A stretch of 64,000 bases of DNA from Globodera rostochiensis. Its lineage: Eukaryota > Nematoda > Chromadorea > Rhabditida > Heteroderidae. Below are positions 11,961-21,595 of the stretch, in pieces (the stretch's first letter is position 1; each line of letters starts with the position of its first letter). Made by a program: the position numbers and the translations under genes. Location: the NCBI GenBank assembly GCA_018350325.1, contig JAEVLN010000012.1:744001-808000 (forward strand), written 5' to 3'. Under the pieces are notes generated by a model. That model saw only the letters and a program-made list of their open reading frames with translations. It was not told the origin of the DNA and searched no databases.

Positions 11961-13208
11961 GGAGTACAGGAAGCCGGTTTGCGGATCAACAGAAGGAGGG
12001 AGGGGAGTTGCACAACAACCGGATGGAAGGAATTGTGAAAAGGCTGTCGATGAGTGAGAAGAGTTGGGCACGGGGGAGGCGAAGGAATAAACGCGTCGGA
12101 GGATGGACCCGGCGGCAGGCGATTTAGACGGACGAAAAGGCCGCTTTTTGCTTGTTCACAATAATAAACGGGGGGGGGGACGCATTGTCAATTTGCCCCC
12201 CTAAGGGACGTGTTTTTTTTTGCTTTTTTGTCATTCAATTAGCGAGCCCCCGTGGGATTGGACCCTATTCTGATTAGGTCTCCGACCAGTTTAATCGTTC
12301 AACCCCGCAGGGGCTTGACCCAATTCATCGTCCATAGTAAGCCCCCCCCCCCCATAAATGATTCAGATTAGCCGAAAATTGGACCAAAATTGGGAATATT
12401 CGAATTAATGCCACAGATTCCGTTCACATAAATTTCTAAATCCAAAATAGCGGAACATAACTGATCAAATCTGGTACATTTCCATAGCCGAACAATAAGA
12501 AAATGAATTTTAAATCTCAAAATGCCTTTCGCTTCTGACGAAGAAAAATGTTTCCTATGGTCTGAAGATTTTCATTATTTAATATGTCCACCCGAACTTT
12601 TTGAAGCTTCTGTTGGTTGCTCTGTTCTCTTTGGTCGGGTTGGGGCTGTGTTTGACTGAGGCCGACTGATCGCCGCGGGGGAATTAAAGAAAGAAGCGAC
12701 GACATTTTCTGCCAACGTTTCCCATTGTCACGGGTCGCGTTTAAGCGGCGGTTCCGCCACACTTTTTTGACCGTACATTCAGTCGAACATTCGTTTAGAG
12801 GGGGGGGAGTGGAACTAAATGCTTTGATCGGAGTGAAGAAGTTCGAGCGAAGACCCTTCTGTCTCCATTTTGCTCATATTATATCACATTTTAACATGCA
12901 AATACCAATAAACGATAGATATAATATAAGTGATCGGGGAATCCTTCGGTCTGCTTGATCAGGGGCCTATTTCAATTGTGTCATTCTCCAATATTGATCA
13001 TTGATATGATACGCATTTCGTATGCGAAATTCCTGTTTCATTTAACCGCCCATGATATGTCATGTCGGGGCATCATATACCTCCTATCTATGTACGAATT
13101 CGGAATTTGAACTGATTTGTTTCGAGGAATAAAAGATTAAATAATTTGTTGTTTTTTTTTGCGTATAGTTTTTTAAACCAAAATTCTAGTAATAAAATTA
13201 TTTTAATC

Positions 13209-13854
13209 CAGGGGTGCCATTTGTCCTTATTTATAAGATTTGTCCTTATTTGAGGGGTGCCAAATCTTATAAATGTTAAAGGTCCTTATTTATAAGATTT
13301 GTCCTTATTTGAGGCCTTCGTCCTTATTTTGTTCTTATTTTTCGATTTTTGTGAAGATTTTCATAATATTTTGATCCAATTTTCAAAAATAGAAAATTTC
13401 GATGCGAATTGGACCAATTTTCGTTAAAAATTGAGTCAAAATTCCAAAAAATCTTCTCGGCGGCGCCTATCGGCACCGCCGAAAAAGCCTAAAAAAATTG
13501 CCGTATTTTTTAAATTTTTGTTGCAAATCTCTTAACAAATTGAGTCAAAAATTCAAAATTTTCTCGGCGGCGCCTATCGGCACCGCCGACCCCCCCCCCC
13601 CCCCACTAAAGCAAAATTCGCAAAAAATTGCTTTTTTGAAAATCCATGGGAGCAATTTCCAAGCCCGAATTGTTGAGAAAAATTGTCGATGTCGAAAAAT
13701 ATGGTTAAAAACTCACATTTCTTGCAAAAAATAAAATTTATTGCATTTTTGAACATTTTGTAAAGTGACCTTATTTTTGAAAGCAAAATGCCAGCAAAAT
13801 CTTATTTTTGACCTTCACTGTCCTTATTTTGCAAAATTTTCGATGGCACCCCTG
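13209..13854. mobile_element. Non-autonomous hAT-like DNA transposon (646 bp)
   Basis: The ends are perfect 12-bp inverted repeats, CAGGGGTGCCAT at 13209 and ATGGCACCCCTG ending at 13854. The element is flanked by a perfect 8-bp direct repeat TTTTAATC (13201-13208 and 13855-13862). An 8-bp target duplication with CAGGGG-type ends is the hallmark of hAT elements. There is no transposase frame, so it must have been moved in trans. Inside are several TCCTTATTT motifs in both orientations near the ends. A palindromic GC-rich segment reading TCGGCGGCGCC..GGCACCGCCGA occurs twice (about 13458-13483 and 13564-13589). Confidence 0.9.
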
Positions 13855-14416
13855 TTTTAATCTCATTTTCGAATTTGGAAAGCGTATTTTTCGTGAAAGG
13901 GGTATTGGTTACGGTAGTGGGAGAAATCATATATAGAGAGAGAGAGAGTATCCATTCATTATCCATGCCCGTTCGCCTTTATTCGCGGACCCGGACGATT
14001 GAGTGTGGTGGCCAAGTTTAGGCGGAGTATAACTTTTTTTTCAAACAATTAAATCGAATTAATTTGATATCATTCGAAGCTCCAAGTCAGTGGATATTAT
14101 CTGTAATTAAGAGTTAAGCGATTAGAGTTGCTTCAAAAAAGTTGTAAGCCGCCACACTGACAAATGAGTTATGCCGGAAATAGGACCCAATGGCCGACAC
14201 TCAATTGTCACAGGCCCTCCGTCCCCGTGAGGGGAGGGCACAGCGAGGACAGAGGGAACCATTCATTCATTCCATCGATTGTTTCATTCGTTCTTTTGCC
14301 TTCTCTTTTCTCTCCACCTCAACTTTCACTCCATTTTTGTGTGTATTGGTGCTAAAATCCATTTTCTAAGTTCTTGGCCACTTCTCTCGCCTCCTTTAAT
14401 CATTAATTAAATTGTA

Positions 14417-15347
14417 ATGGATGCAACCAAACGGCGATTGGCGAAGGTTCGCCGCTCCGAACATTTTGTTTTTGTTTCAATAACTCATTCATTTTATAGG
14501 AACTCACCCAAATGTTAAAAGAGCCTCCAGCAGGTTGCAATCTTGTTGAAATGCTGTTCACGTGGACCAAAAAGCTTGAAAATCCAAAAAAAAGTCTCCT
14601 TTAAATACACTGAGACAAAACAACCTCGTTGAAATGCACAGAACCCTATTTTTTTGCCTTTTTGGGGATCCAATGAACAGCAGTTTTGCTTGATTTTTTC
14701 ATTTTTGTTGTATAACTTTTTAGGCGTTCGTTTTATGCAAGAGCAAGAGGGTCAGGCGGGTTCGAATCTGATGTGTTGGGGTCTCATTCTTGAGGGGGCC
14801 AGGTGGGAAATTTATAAATTTAATTGAAAGGGCGCGGGTACAAAACGGCAATAGGAAATTTAAAAATCTTAGCCTTTCAGAAACACCGTGTACGAGGGCG
14901 AAATCTTTCAGCTGCAGTTCAGATTCGACGACGATTATCCGTTCTCGCCACCGGAGGTTTTATTTTCAGAAAGTTTTTTTTACATAAATTTGGCCATTTC
15001 AGGTTGTTTTTACGGGCGAGCACATTCCGGTGCATCCTCACGTGTACTCTAATGGCCACATTTGCCTGTCAACGCTCAGTGACGATTGGACGCCCGTATT
15101 TTTTTTTTGGAATAATCGTTTTTTTGGAATATTAAAAACCTCAGGCTCTCAGCACCTCGTCGGTGTGTTTGTCCATTCAGTCGATGCTTTCCAGCTGCAA
15201 AGACAAAAAGCCCCCACCAGATAATGGTGAATAATGCTTTTACATTTCAAATATTAAACTGTATTTCCTCCAACAGCGATATATGTACGTTCATGCAACA
15301 AAAACCCGAACAAAACTCGTTGGTGGTTCCACGATGACAAAGTCTGA
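14417..15347 (+). CDS. UBE2W: Ubiquitin-conjugating enzyme E2 W, copy 1
   Basis: UBE2W transfers ubiquitin to the free amino terminus of proteins; the C. elegans counterpart is ubc-16. Seven exons (14417-14446, 14500-14533, 14724-14802, 14881-14956, 15003-15095, 15145-15226, 15277-15347) join in frame to 154 residues; human UBE2W has 151. Family landmarks are seen: HPHVYSNGHICLSTLSDDW with the catalytic Cys in HICLS, NTVYEGEIFQLQFRF, YPFSPPEVVFTGEHIPVHP, and the UBE2W-specific C-terminus YVRSCNKNPNKTRWWFHDDK. The Trp-Trp pair of that tail, which in the human enzyme helps recognise disordered N-termini, is kept. It is followed 844 bp downstream by a second copy with the same intron positions. 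Confidence 0.95.
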
Positions 15348-16190
15348 GCGAAGATGCGGCATTTTTTGTCCCCTGTATTCCCTTTTCTCTCCCTCACCGA
15401 TGATGATTTGATTATGTCTTTTTTTGATCAGATTCATGGAGTTTTTGCTCTCTTCGGGTCATTTAGAAATTGTGTTTGAAACACTTCCCATTGCTTTTTG
15501 GCAATTATCGTTTAAATGTGTGCTTTTTGGTTTAATTCCTTATCTGAATGGAGGTGTTTTTTGTATTAAAAATCGACCCAATTTGTGCATACTGCCAACT
15601 CAATTCTTTAGCACCCAAAAAATCTCGGCTCTACTTCAGTTTATGCGTCCAGAACTGACTTAAAACTTAGGTAACCGATTCATACATTCTTAAAGCCATT
15701 TGAAAGCTCTCGAAGAGCTGAAGCTATTGTTAAGCTAAAGCTTTGTGATTGGACGAATATCAAAAAAGTTATGATCAGAAACTTTAAAAAATAAAGCTTT
15801 AACTTGACAATGGCTTAGCTCTTCGAGACCTTTCGAATGGCTTTAAGAATGTATGAATCGATTGTTTGATTGGACGCATAAACTGAATAGAGCCAAAATC
15901 TCTTCATTTCAAATTTTGTATACAAAAAAATGGCAAGATTTCTTTGTAATGCATATGTATATAAAAATAACAATAAAGGAAAAGTCTAAAAAATGTAAAT
16001 CAAGAGATATTCATTGGTGCTGAAATGTCCGTCCTTTTCCCATTAGGTGGTGAAACGTCCGATTTTGGCTTAGATGAGATGGGATGTCACGTACTGTCCA
16101 TTTGGGCAATTCCCCTTTTTGTTAAATGTCGAATTAAATTTAGCTTTTTACCGAATCCACAATATTCATAACGCTTGCGATATTATCCAA
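15348..16190. other. Spacer between the two UBE2W copies
   Basis: Holds the second hairpin repeat copy (15685-15862) and otherwise AT-rich DNA. The open frame at 15424-15663 has no similarity I know of. The end of this stretch supplies the promoter of the second UBE2W copy. Confidence 0.4.
15685..15862. repeat. ~180-bp hairpin repeat, copy 2
   Basis: The arms are near-perfect inverted repeats: CATTCTTAAAGCCATTTGAA on the left and TTCGAATGGCTTTAAGAATG on the right, with AAGCTAAAGCTTT and AAAGCTTTAACTT further in. It belongs to the same family as 10205-10415 and may have been caught in, or inserted after, the UBE2W duplication. Confidence 0.6.
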
Positions 16191-17030
16191 ATGGACAGGA
16201 TCAACCGGCGGTTGGCGAAGGTTCACAAAAAATGTTCTTTCAAAACTCGCGGTATTTGTTTTAGGAACTCACTGAGCTGATAACGGATCCTCCAGCAGGT
16301 TGGATTTTGGTACTTTTGTATTATATTTTGCTCCATTTTAGTAACTTTAAGAATTGAAAATCCCCGTTAATCGGTGTTTAATCCAAGACTTTTTAATTAA
16401 ATTTAATCTACATTTTTCTTTTTTAGGCATTCGTTTTTTGCAAGAGCAAGAGGGTCAGACGAATTCGAATCTGATGTGTTGGACTCTCATTCTTGAGGGG
16501 GCCAGGTAACAGTTTCTGCTTTCCTTACACTTGACAAAAATGAGTTTGTTTTGTCATTTCAGAAACACCGTGTACGAAGGCGAAATCTTTCAGCTGCAGT
16601 TCAGATTCGGCGACGATTATCCATTCTCGCCACCGGAGGTTTTATTTTCACAAAATTGCGCATAAAATTTGGACATTTTCAGGTTCTTTTTACGGGTGAG
16701 AACATTCCGGAGCATCCTCACGTGTACTCTAACGGCCACATTTGCCTGTCAATTCTCACCAGAAATCATTGGACACCCGTACTATTTATTTTACTCGACT
16801 AAACTTTTTTAATTTTGGAAAAACTCAGGCTCTCACCGCCTCTTCCGTTTGTCTGTCCATCCTGTCGATGCTTTCCAGCTGCAAAAAGAAAGAGCGACCG
16901 CCAAACGACGGTAGGGACAGCTAATCGTTTAAAAAGAGGGAATTAATTTCAAATTTAAGCTGCTTATGTGCGATACGCTCCCAGTAGTCCGAGCCAAACC
17001 CAGTGGTTTTTCGATGATGACAAAGTCTGA
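16191..17030 (+). CDS. UBE2W: Ubiquitin-conjugating enzyme E2 W, copy 2 (tandem paralogue)
   Basis: Seven exons with the same intron positions as the upstream copy (16191-16220, 16265-16298, 16427-16505, 16563-16638, 16683-16778, 16829-16910, 16960-17030) join in frame to 155 residues. The catalytic Cys is present in NGHICLSILTRNHWTP, which has one extra residue compared with copy 1. The core (EGEIFQLQFRFGDDYPFSPP) is nearly identical to copy 1. The ends differ: the N-terminal helix reads MDRINRRLAK, and the tail is AAYVRYAPSSPSQTQWFFDD, losing the Cys-Asn-Lys-Asn motif and one of the two tryptophans. Since the tail governs substrate choice in UBE2W, this copy is probably an active E2 with changed targeting. 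That is inference. There is no stop or frameshift, so it does not look like a pseudogene. Confidence 0.92.
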
Positions 17031-17333
17031 CAATTGAAAATGAGCGGCAGCGGGTGCATTATCTATCTTCTCGTCATGTCATCCCCTTGCTTTATCTCAC
17101 TATTCGACAATGCCTTTTTATAATACTCAACCCATCAGAGCTGTTAATTTCAAACGATCGGTCAGAGTGCCCTTTTCCAATTGGAAACATCTGGAAATCC
17201 TTTTTTTAGTGGAATTGAATGATTAAAAAGTGAAAAATGGTTACATTAGAAAAACAAACTCAGATTCGCATTATTTAACTAGTAAAAACTTAAGGGAAGG
17301 GCATTCGAAAAGTTTTAAACTGTCTCCAAACGG

Positions 17334-17779
17334 CAAAGTTAATGTGTATTGCAACTATTCACTTACAATTATTTCTTCTCATTTCTTTCGCTCTTCTTTT
17401 TATGTGTGATCTCCTGAAAAATGAGTTTTTTCGCAGGAAAAATGGATAAAAAGATTTAACTTATGCATTAGATTTTCTTTTGGATGGATCGAAGTATTTC
17501 AAACTTTGCAATTTTGGTACTGATTGTGAGACTGTAAAATTCGGTTGGTTCTGAAACAAAGTTAATGTGTATTGCAACTATTCACTTACAATTATTTCTT
17601 CTCATTTCTTTCGCTCTTCTTTTTATGTGTGATCTCCTGAAAAATGAGTTTTTTCGCAGGAAAAATGGATAAAAAGATTTAACTTATGCATTAGATTTTC
17701 TTTTGGATGGATCGAAGTATTTCAAACTTTGCAATTTTGGTACTGATTGTGAGACTGTAAAATTCGGTTGGTTCTGAAA
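17334..17779. repeat. Perfect 223-bp direct tandem duplication
   Basis: The unit starting CAAAGTTAATGTGTATTGCA at 17334 is repeated from 17557 to 17779, and I saw no mismatch. Both copies contain a splice-acceptor-like ttttttcgcag. It is non-coding and lies 100-550 bp upstream of MRPL1. The lack of divergence means it is very recent or an assembly artefact. Confidence 0.85.
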
Positions 17780-17861
17780 TGGCCTTTGCCCCCCCCCCAG
17801 CAAGCATGAACTGCTCCAGGGCGGGGAATTCGAATAATGGATTTTTCTGTTTAAATTTTTA

Positions 17862-17873
17862 TTTCCTTTTAAG
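17862..17873 (+). promoter_or_regulatory. Candidate trans-splice acceptor of MRPL1
   Basis: The sequence tttccttttaag ends two bases before the MRPL1 ATG (17876), with no upstream coding exon. In nematodes this arrangement is typical of a spliced-leader addition site. A 5' UTR intron cannot be excluded. Confidence 0.4.
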
Positions 17874-17875
17874 AA

Positions 17876-20487
17876 ATGTTTACATTCTCTTCACCACTTT
17901 CAAGGGCGTTTTGGCGTTCCACATGCGGGCATCACCCGCTACTTCCATTAATGGAGGGGTTTTTATGTCCGACCTTTGGGCTCGGCGGCGTGTGCCAAAC
18001 GCGGGGGCGAAAGCGCAACAAAAATAAAAATGTTTCGAAGGTAAAGTTTTTTGAGGTTTCGGTGAATGTAAATTCATTCTGGCAATCATGTGGAATTGCG
18101 GTCCGGCGAAAAATTTTTTTAACAATTTCAAATGCATGTTTTCTGGGGTAAAAATATGCGTAGAACACGAATCTGAGCTCGGATTTGCGAATTTCGAACC
18201 ACGGACCCGAATTCGAACAATTTTTCTAAATTCTAGGCACGTAAAAAATAATTTATGCATGGACACAAAAAGGTTAAAACCTTCAAAAATGCACCAAACG
18301 TTTGTAATGATGAGAAAACAAAACAGTTCAATCGTTAACGGGGTCGAAACCCGAAAAAAAAGTTACATTTTGAACTTTAGAAAAATGTTTGAATTCGGGT
18401 TCGGTTTTCGACATTCGCAAAATCCGAGCTCGGATTCATGTTCTACTCATTTTTTCACCCTAGAAAACATACATTTAAAATTTTAAAATTTTCGGGAGGG
18501 GGGCAAAAAGTCGATTCTTAGGGGTATATTTTTTCCTTTTTATTGCATTTTTGTTAGGCAATTTTTGCACAAAATGCTTGATTTCTGGTTTCCCGTGTTT
18601 TAATTGATATTTCAGGCCGAGAGATTGAAACGGAGACAGCTCAAAGAGGAAAGGGAGGCGGAGAAGAAGCGATTTAACTTTATGGAACGCATTCAAATGC
18701 GAAATGCGCAGGGAAGGTGAGTCGCTTTTTGTGAGTGATTTCTCGAGCAAAATTCTCGCTTTTAGTCATTGTTTTAAATGGAAATAAATCGATGGGTCGC
18801 ATCGAATTTTTGCCCAAAAAATTTAACTTAATTTTTCAGCAGTTCCATTTCTCTGAAGGACATCGGCCGTTACGATGCGGTGAAGCTGGAGGAGGAGGCT
18901 AAGAAAAATGATGACCAACTGCAGCTGATGCCCATTTTTGGCATTTGTACGACCGAACATATGCACTCGCAATTTTTGCCCCTCGCGACGGCATTGGTAA
19001 GGGAGGGGCGGGTGGGGGGGGGACATTGAATGGAACAAAAGTCGACCAAATCGAGTCGAACAAACAAAACCAAGACCACCGAACTGACACCCCCGTCCGC
19101 CCTTTAGGCGTACATCCGTCGCACGCATTCCCCGTCCATTTACGGCAAATCGGACCCGTTGCTGCAGCTGCGCATCGAACTGAACATGAGCACGGAAAAA
19201 GCGGTGCTTTTTTTTTAAATGTCTGATGGTGCCGACGCGCTGCCGGATAAAAATTGAACCTTTTTGAATAAAAGAATTGGTCTGGTCTCAAAATTTGTGC
19301 ACAAATATTTGCTTTTGTCTGATCTTTCTAACCGCGGGGAGGACTTTCGGTCAATGAACTAATTTTTGTTAAAATATGCGTTTAAAAAGCAAAAAATGGA
19401 CAAATTGCAGACGAAATTTGTGCCCGACTCGCGCCAACTCATCGTTCTGCCCCATCCCTTCAAACACTCCGAAAAGCGTACCATTTTGGCATTTGCCGGC
19501 ACCAAAGAGCTCCAATCTGAGGTGATGACGCAGGGCGCCGACGTCGCACTTGGACCGGAGATGATCAAAAAGGTGGGTGAGCAAGAAGCTAACAGACTAA
19601 GCTTGAAACACAGATTCTCAAAGGCCATTTCATTATGGACGACTACGACTTTTGCATTGCGCACGATGACATGGCCAGACACATTCTGCCGCTTCGTGGC
19701 GTCATCAAAACGCGGTTTCCAACCAAAATTAACGGTTTAGAAGCAAATATTATACTTCTCATCTTATTTGGACAATTTCAGGGGGCATTGGTGAGGATCT
19801 TGTCGGCATTTTGCACAATTTCCTGTCCGGCGTAAATTTGGTGGTCAGGAGAGACGCGGTCAACAAGGAATGGGGCCTTTGCGAGCCGTTGGTCGGAAGG
19901 GTACGCTTTTGGCTTTAAAAGCCAAAGATTCTTTTCAGGGGGACGTCTTCGCTAATAATTATTTCTTCCTTTCCTCTCCCCGTTCAGTTGAATATGCCCG
20001 ATGAGCACATCGAGGACAATGTTGAGGTCATCGTCGACGCATTGTGCAAACAACGCAAAGCGGTGCTGGGCAGCTTCATCAACCGCGCCTGTCTGATTAC
20101 CGTTCCAGCCGGGCCCCAACAATCGTTTTTCCCGATCGATGTGAGCCCATGGGAGCCGCTGGCAACGGAAGAGGAGCTCGAAAAGGTGTGCCAAACAATC
20201 AATCAAATCAATTCACAAAATTGGAAAGATGTGGCGGTTTAAATTTTAAACATTTATAAAGTAAAATCTCGTCGTCGTTAGTTTAAAATCACAAATTGTC
20301 ACCACAGTTCGAGCAAAGCAAAAAGAAAAAGGATCAGAAAAAGACGAAAAAGAAAAAAGCGGCTGATGACGACGAGGAGGAGGAAGGGGAGGGGGAGGAC
20401 GAAGAGAAAACAGAAGAAGATGGCATTGAACGTCTCTTTCCAAACCTCGACAAGATCGACGAGAAGACATTGTTGAAGTTGATGTGA
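17876..20487 (+). CDS. MRPL1: Mitochondrial large ribosomal subunit protein uL1m
   Basis: uL1m is part of the L1 stalk of the mitochondrial ribosome, which moves tRNAs out of the E site. Nine exons (17876-18040, 18616-18716, 18840-18996, 19108-19203, 19411-19572, 19614-19734, 19782-19900, 19988-20185, 20308-20487) join in frame to 432 residues. The first exon encodes a positively charged N-terminus rich in Ser, Arg and hydrophobics (MFTFSSPLSRAFWRSTCGHH), a good mitochondrial targeting sequence. The family core is visible as QLIVLPHPFKHSEKRTILAF, AGTKELQSEVMTQGADVA and EWGLCEPLVGRLNMPDEHI. The tail after FPIDVSPWEPL is a run of Lys followed by Asp/Glu (20320-20420) that is not typical of vertebrate MRPL1. 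Intron 1 holds a large inverted repeat (18126-18479). A candidate trans-splice acceptor lies directly before the ATG. Confidence 0.9.
18126..18479. repeat. ~350-bp inverted-repeat element in MRPL1 intron 1 (MITE-like)
   Basis: Arms of about 75 bases are reverse complements: the left arm runs from TTTCAAATGCATGTTTTCT through GAGCTCGGATTTGCGAA, and the right arm from TTCGCAAAATCCGAGCTCGG to AGAAAACATACATTTAAA. The middle is single copy. No convincing target duplication was found, so the element class is open. Confidence 0.6.
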
Positions 20488-21595
20488 ATAGAACGAACAT
20501 TTACAATTGCTAAACTCAAATTTGTTCAATACATTTTTTATATAATATAAAGATAAAGTTGCGCGCCCCCACCCGTAAGCGCTTTATGGGCTTTCGTCTG
20601 CAGGATGAATTGACCGAATGCGGAGTGTCAATTTTTTGTGTTGAGAGCTGAGGGCATGGCTTATGGGACTGACAAATGAGACGCTGGGGTGACCCGACCC
20701 ACGCTAACAAAAAGTGTGCAAACGGTTTGGTTGGAGCCATTGACACTCATAATTTGAGAATTTATGAACGAACGGATTTACGTCGAGTATATATTTATAG
20801 ATTACTCCGACGAGATTCTCGACAATTGTTGTGTAAATTTATACTTTCAATAGAAATTAAACAATTCCCTTGTTTCGTCGCCTTGTTGATGTTCAATCAA
20901 TGCCCGTTTGTGACTATTAACTAGAGCACGGACCGATCGAGATTCTCGAGACGAACTTTTAACTGACAAATGAGCTCTTCGAGATACGAGATTTTTCGAG
21001 AAATCGAGATTCCCAGTCGATAAAATTTGGGCTCACCCGAGATTCTCGATTGGTCCTCAAGTTTCAGGCTCTACTATTGACCCAAAACTCGCAGGTCTAA
21101 AAACGAAAAAAAAGACTTTTCTTGGATCATATGTAGATGCAGCCCCTATAGATCAATATTTATTGCCCATTTTTTAATCAATATTTTGGCATTTTTTTGG
21201 GGGTTTTGGCTCATTTTTGTTATAAATTTTTAAAATTTATCCCGTCTCTGCGTGATTCCCTTAAAAAATACGTCGGGATTTTTACTGGAAAGGGAAACAG
21301 GAATCCCGTGCGGGATTCCCGTCCCGTTAAATTTGAATGTTCTGTTCCCCGGAATTTTTATTTACCGGACTCTAGTTAGAATTTTAAATTTTCTTATTGC
21401 TGCCCCCTATTGGCATCGTTTTTGAAATTTGCCGTGTGATTGTAACACCCTTGGTCTGAAGTCGTTTAATGCTTTCATGTTTTGGCCTAATTTTGCTAAT
21501 AGACACCATTGAGTTTATGAAGGTCGGAATACGCGTTTGAAAATACATTTTGGTGCAACAATTGTAAATTTAGGATTGAAAATATTCTTTACAAA
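20488..21595. other. Intergenic region between MRPL1 and CWC22
   Basis: AT-rich and without a convincing gene. The part from 20925 to 21070 has several GAGATTCTCGA-type palindromes. The sequence aaatttag about 20 bases before the CWC22 ATG is a possible trans-splice acceptor. Confidence 0.4.

Larger units (their letters stand above)
9483..14416. other. Gene-poor stretch with hairpin repeats, G/C tracts and a hAT-like element
   Basis: No open frame here has a recognisable domain or consistent splice signals. G runs at 11387-11399, 11734-11960 and 12171-12179 and C runs at 10894-10903 create glycine/proline-rich frames that I regard as artefacts. A minus-strand frame at 12517-12762 could be an exon but has no support. 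A GA microsatellite lies at 13935-13948. Confidence 0.4.
17031..17875. other. Intergenic region with a perfect tandem duplication
   Basis: The main content is a 223-bp unit present twice (17334-17779). The sequence just upstream of 17876 ends in a pyrimidine-rich acceptor, tttccttttaag, two bases before the MRPL1 start codon. Confidence 0.5.

Noticed and set aside
20921..21377. Possible transposon with ends ACTAGAGCACGGACC and GGACTCTAGT
   Set aside because: The ends match only partly, no target duplication is visible and the interior is unstructured apart from GATTCTCGA palindromes.
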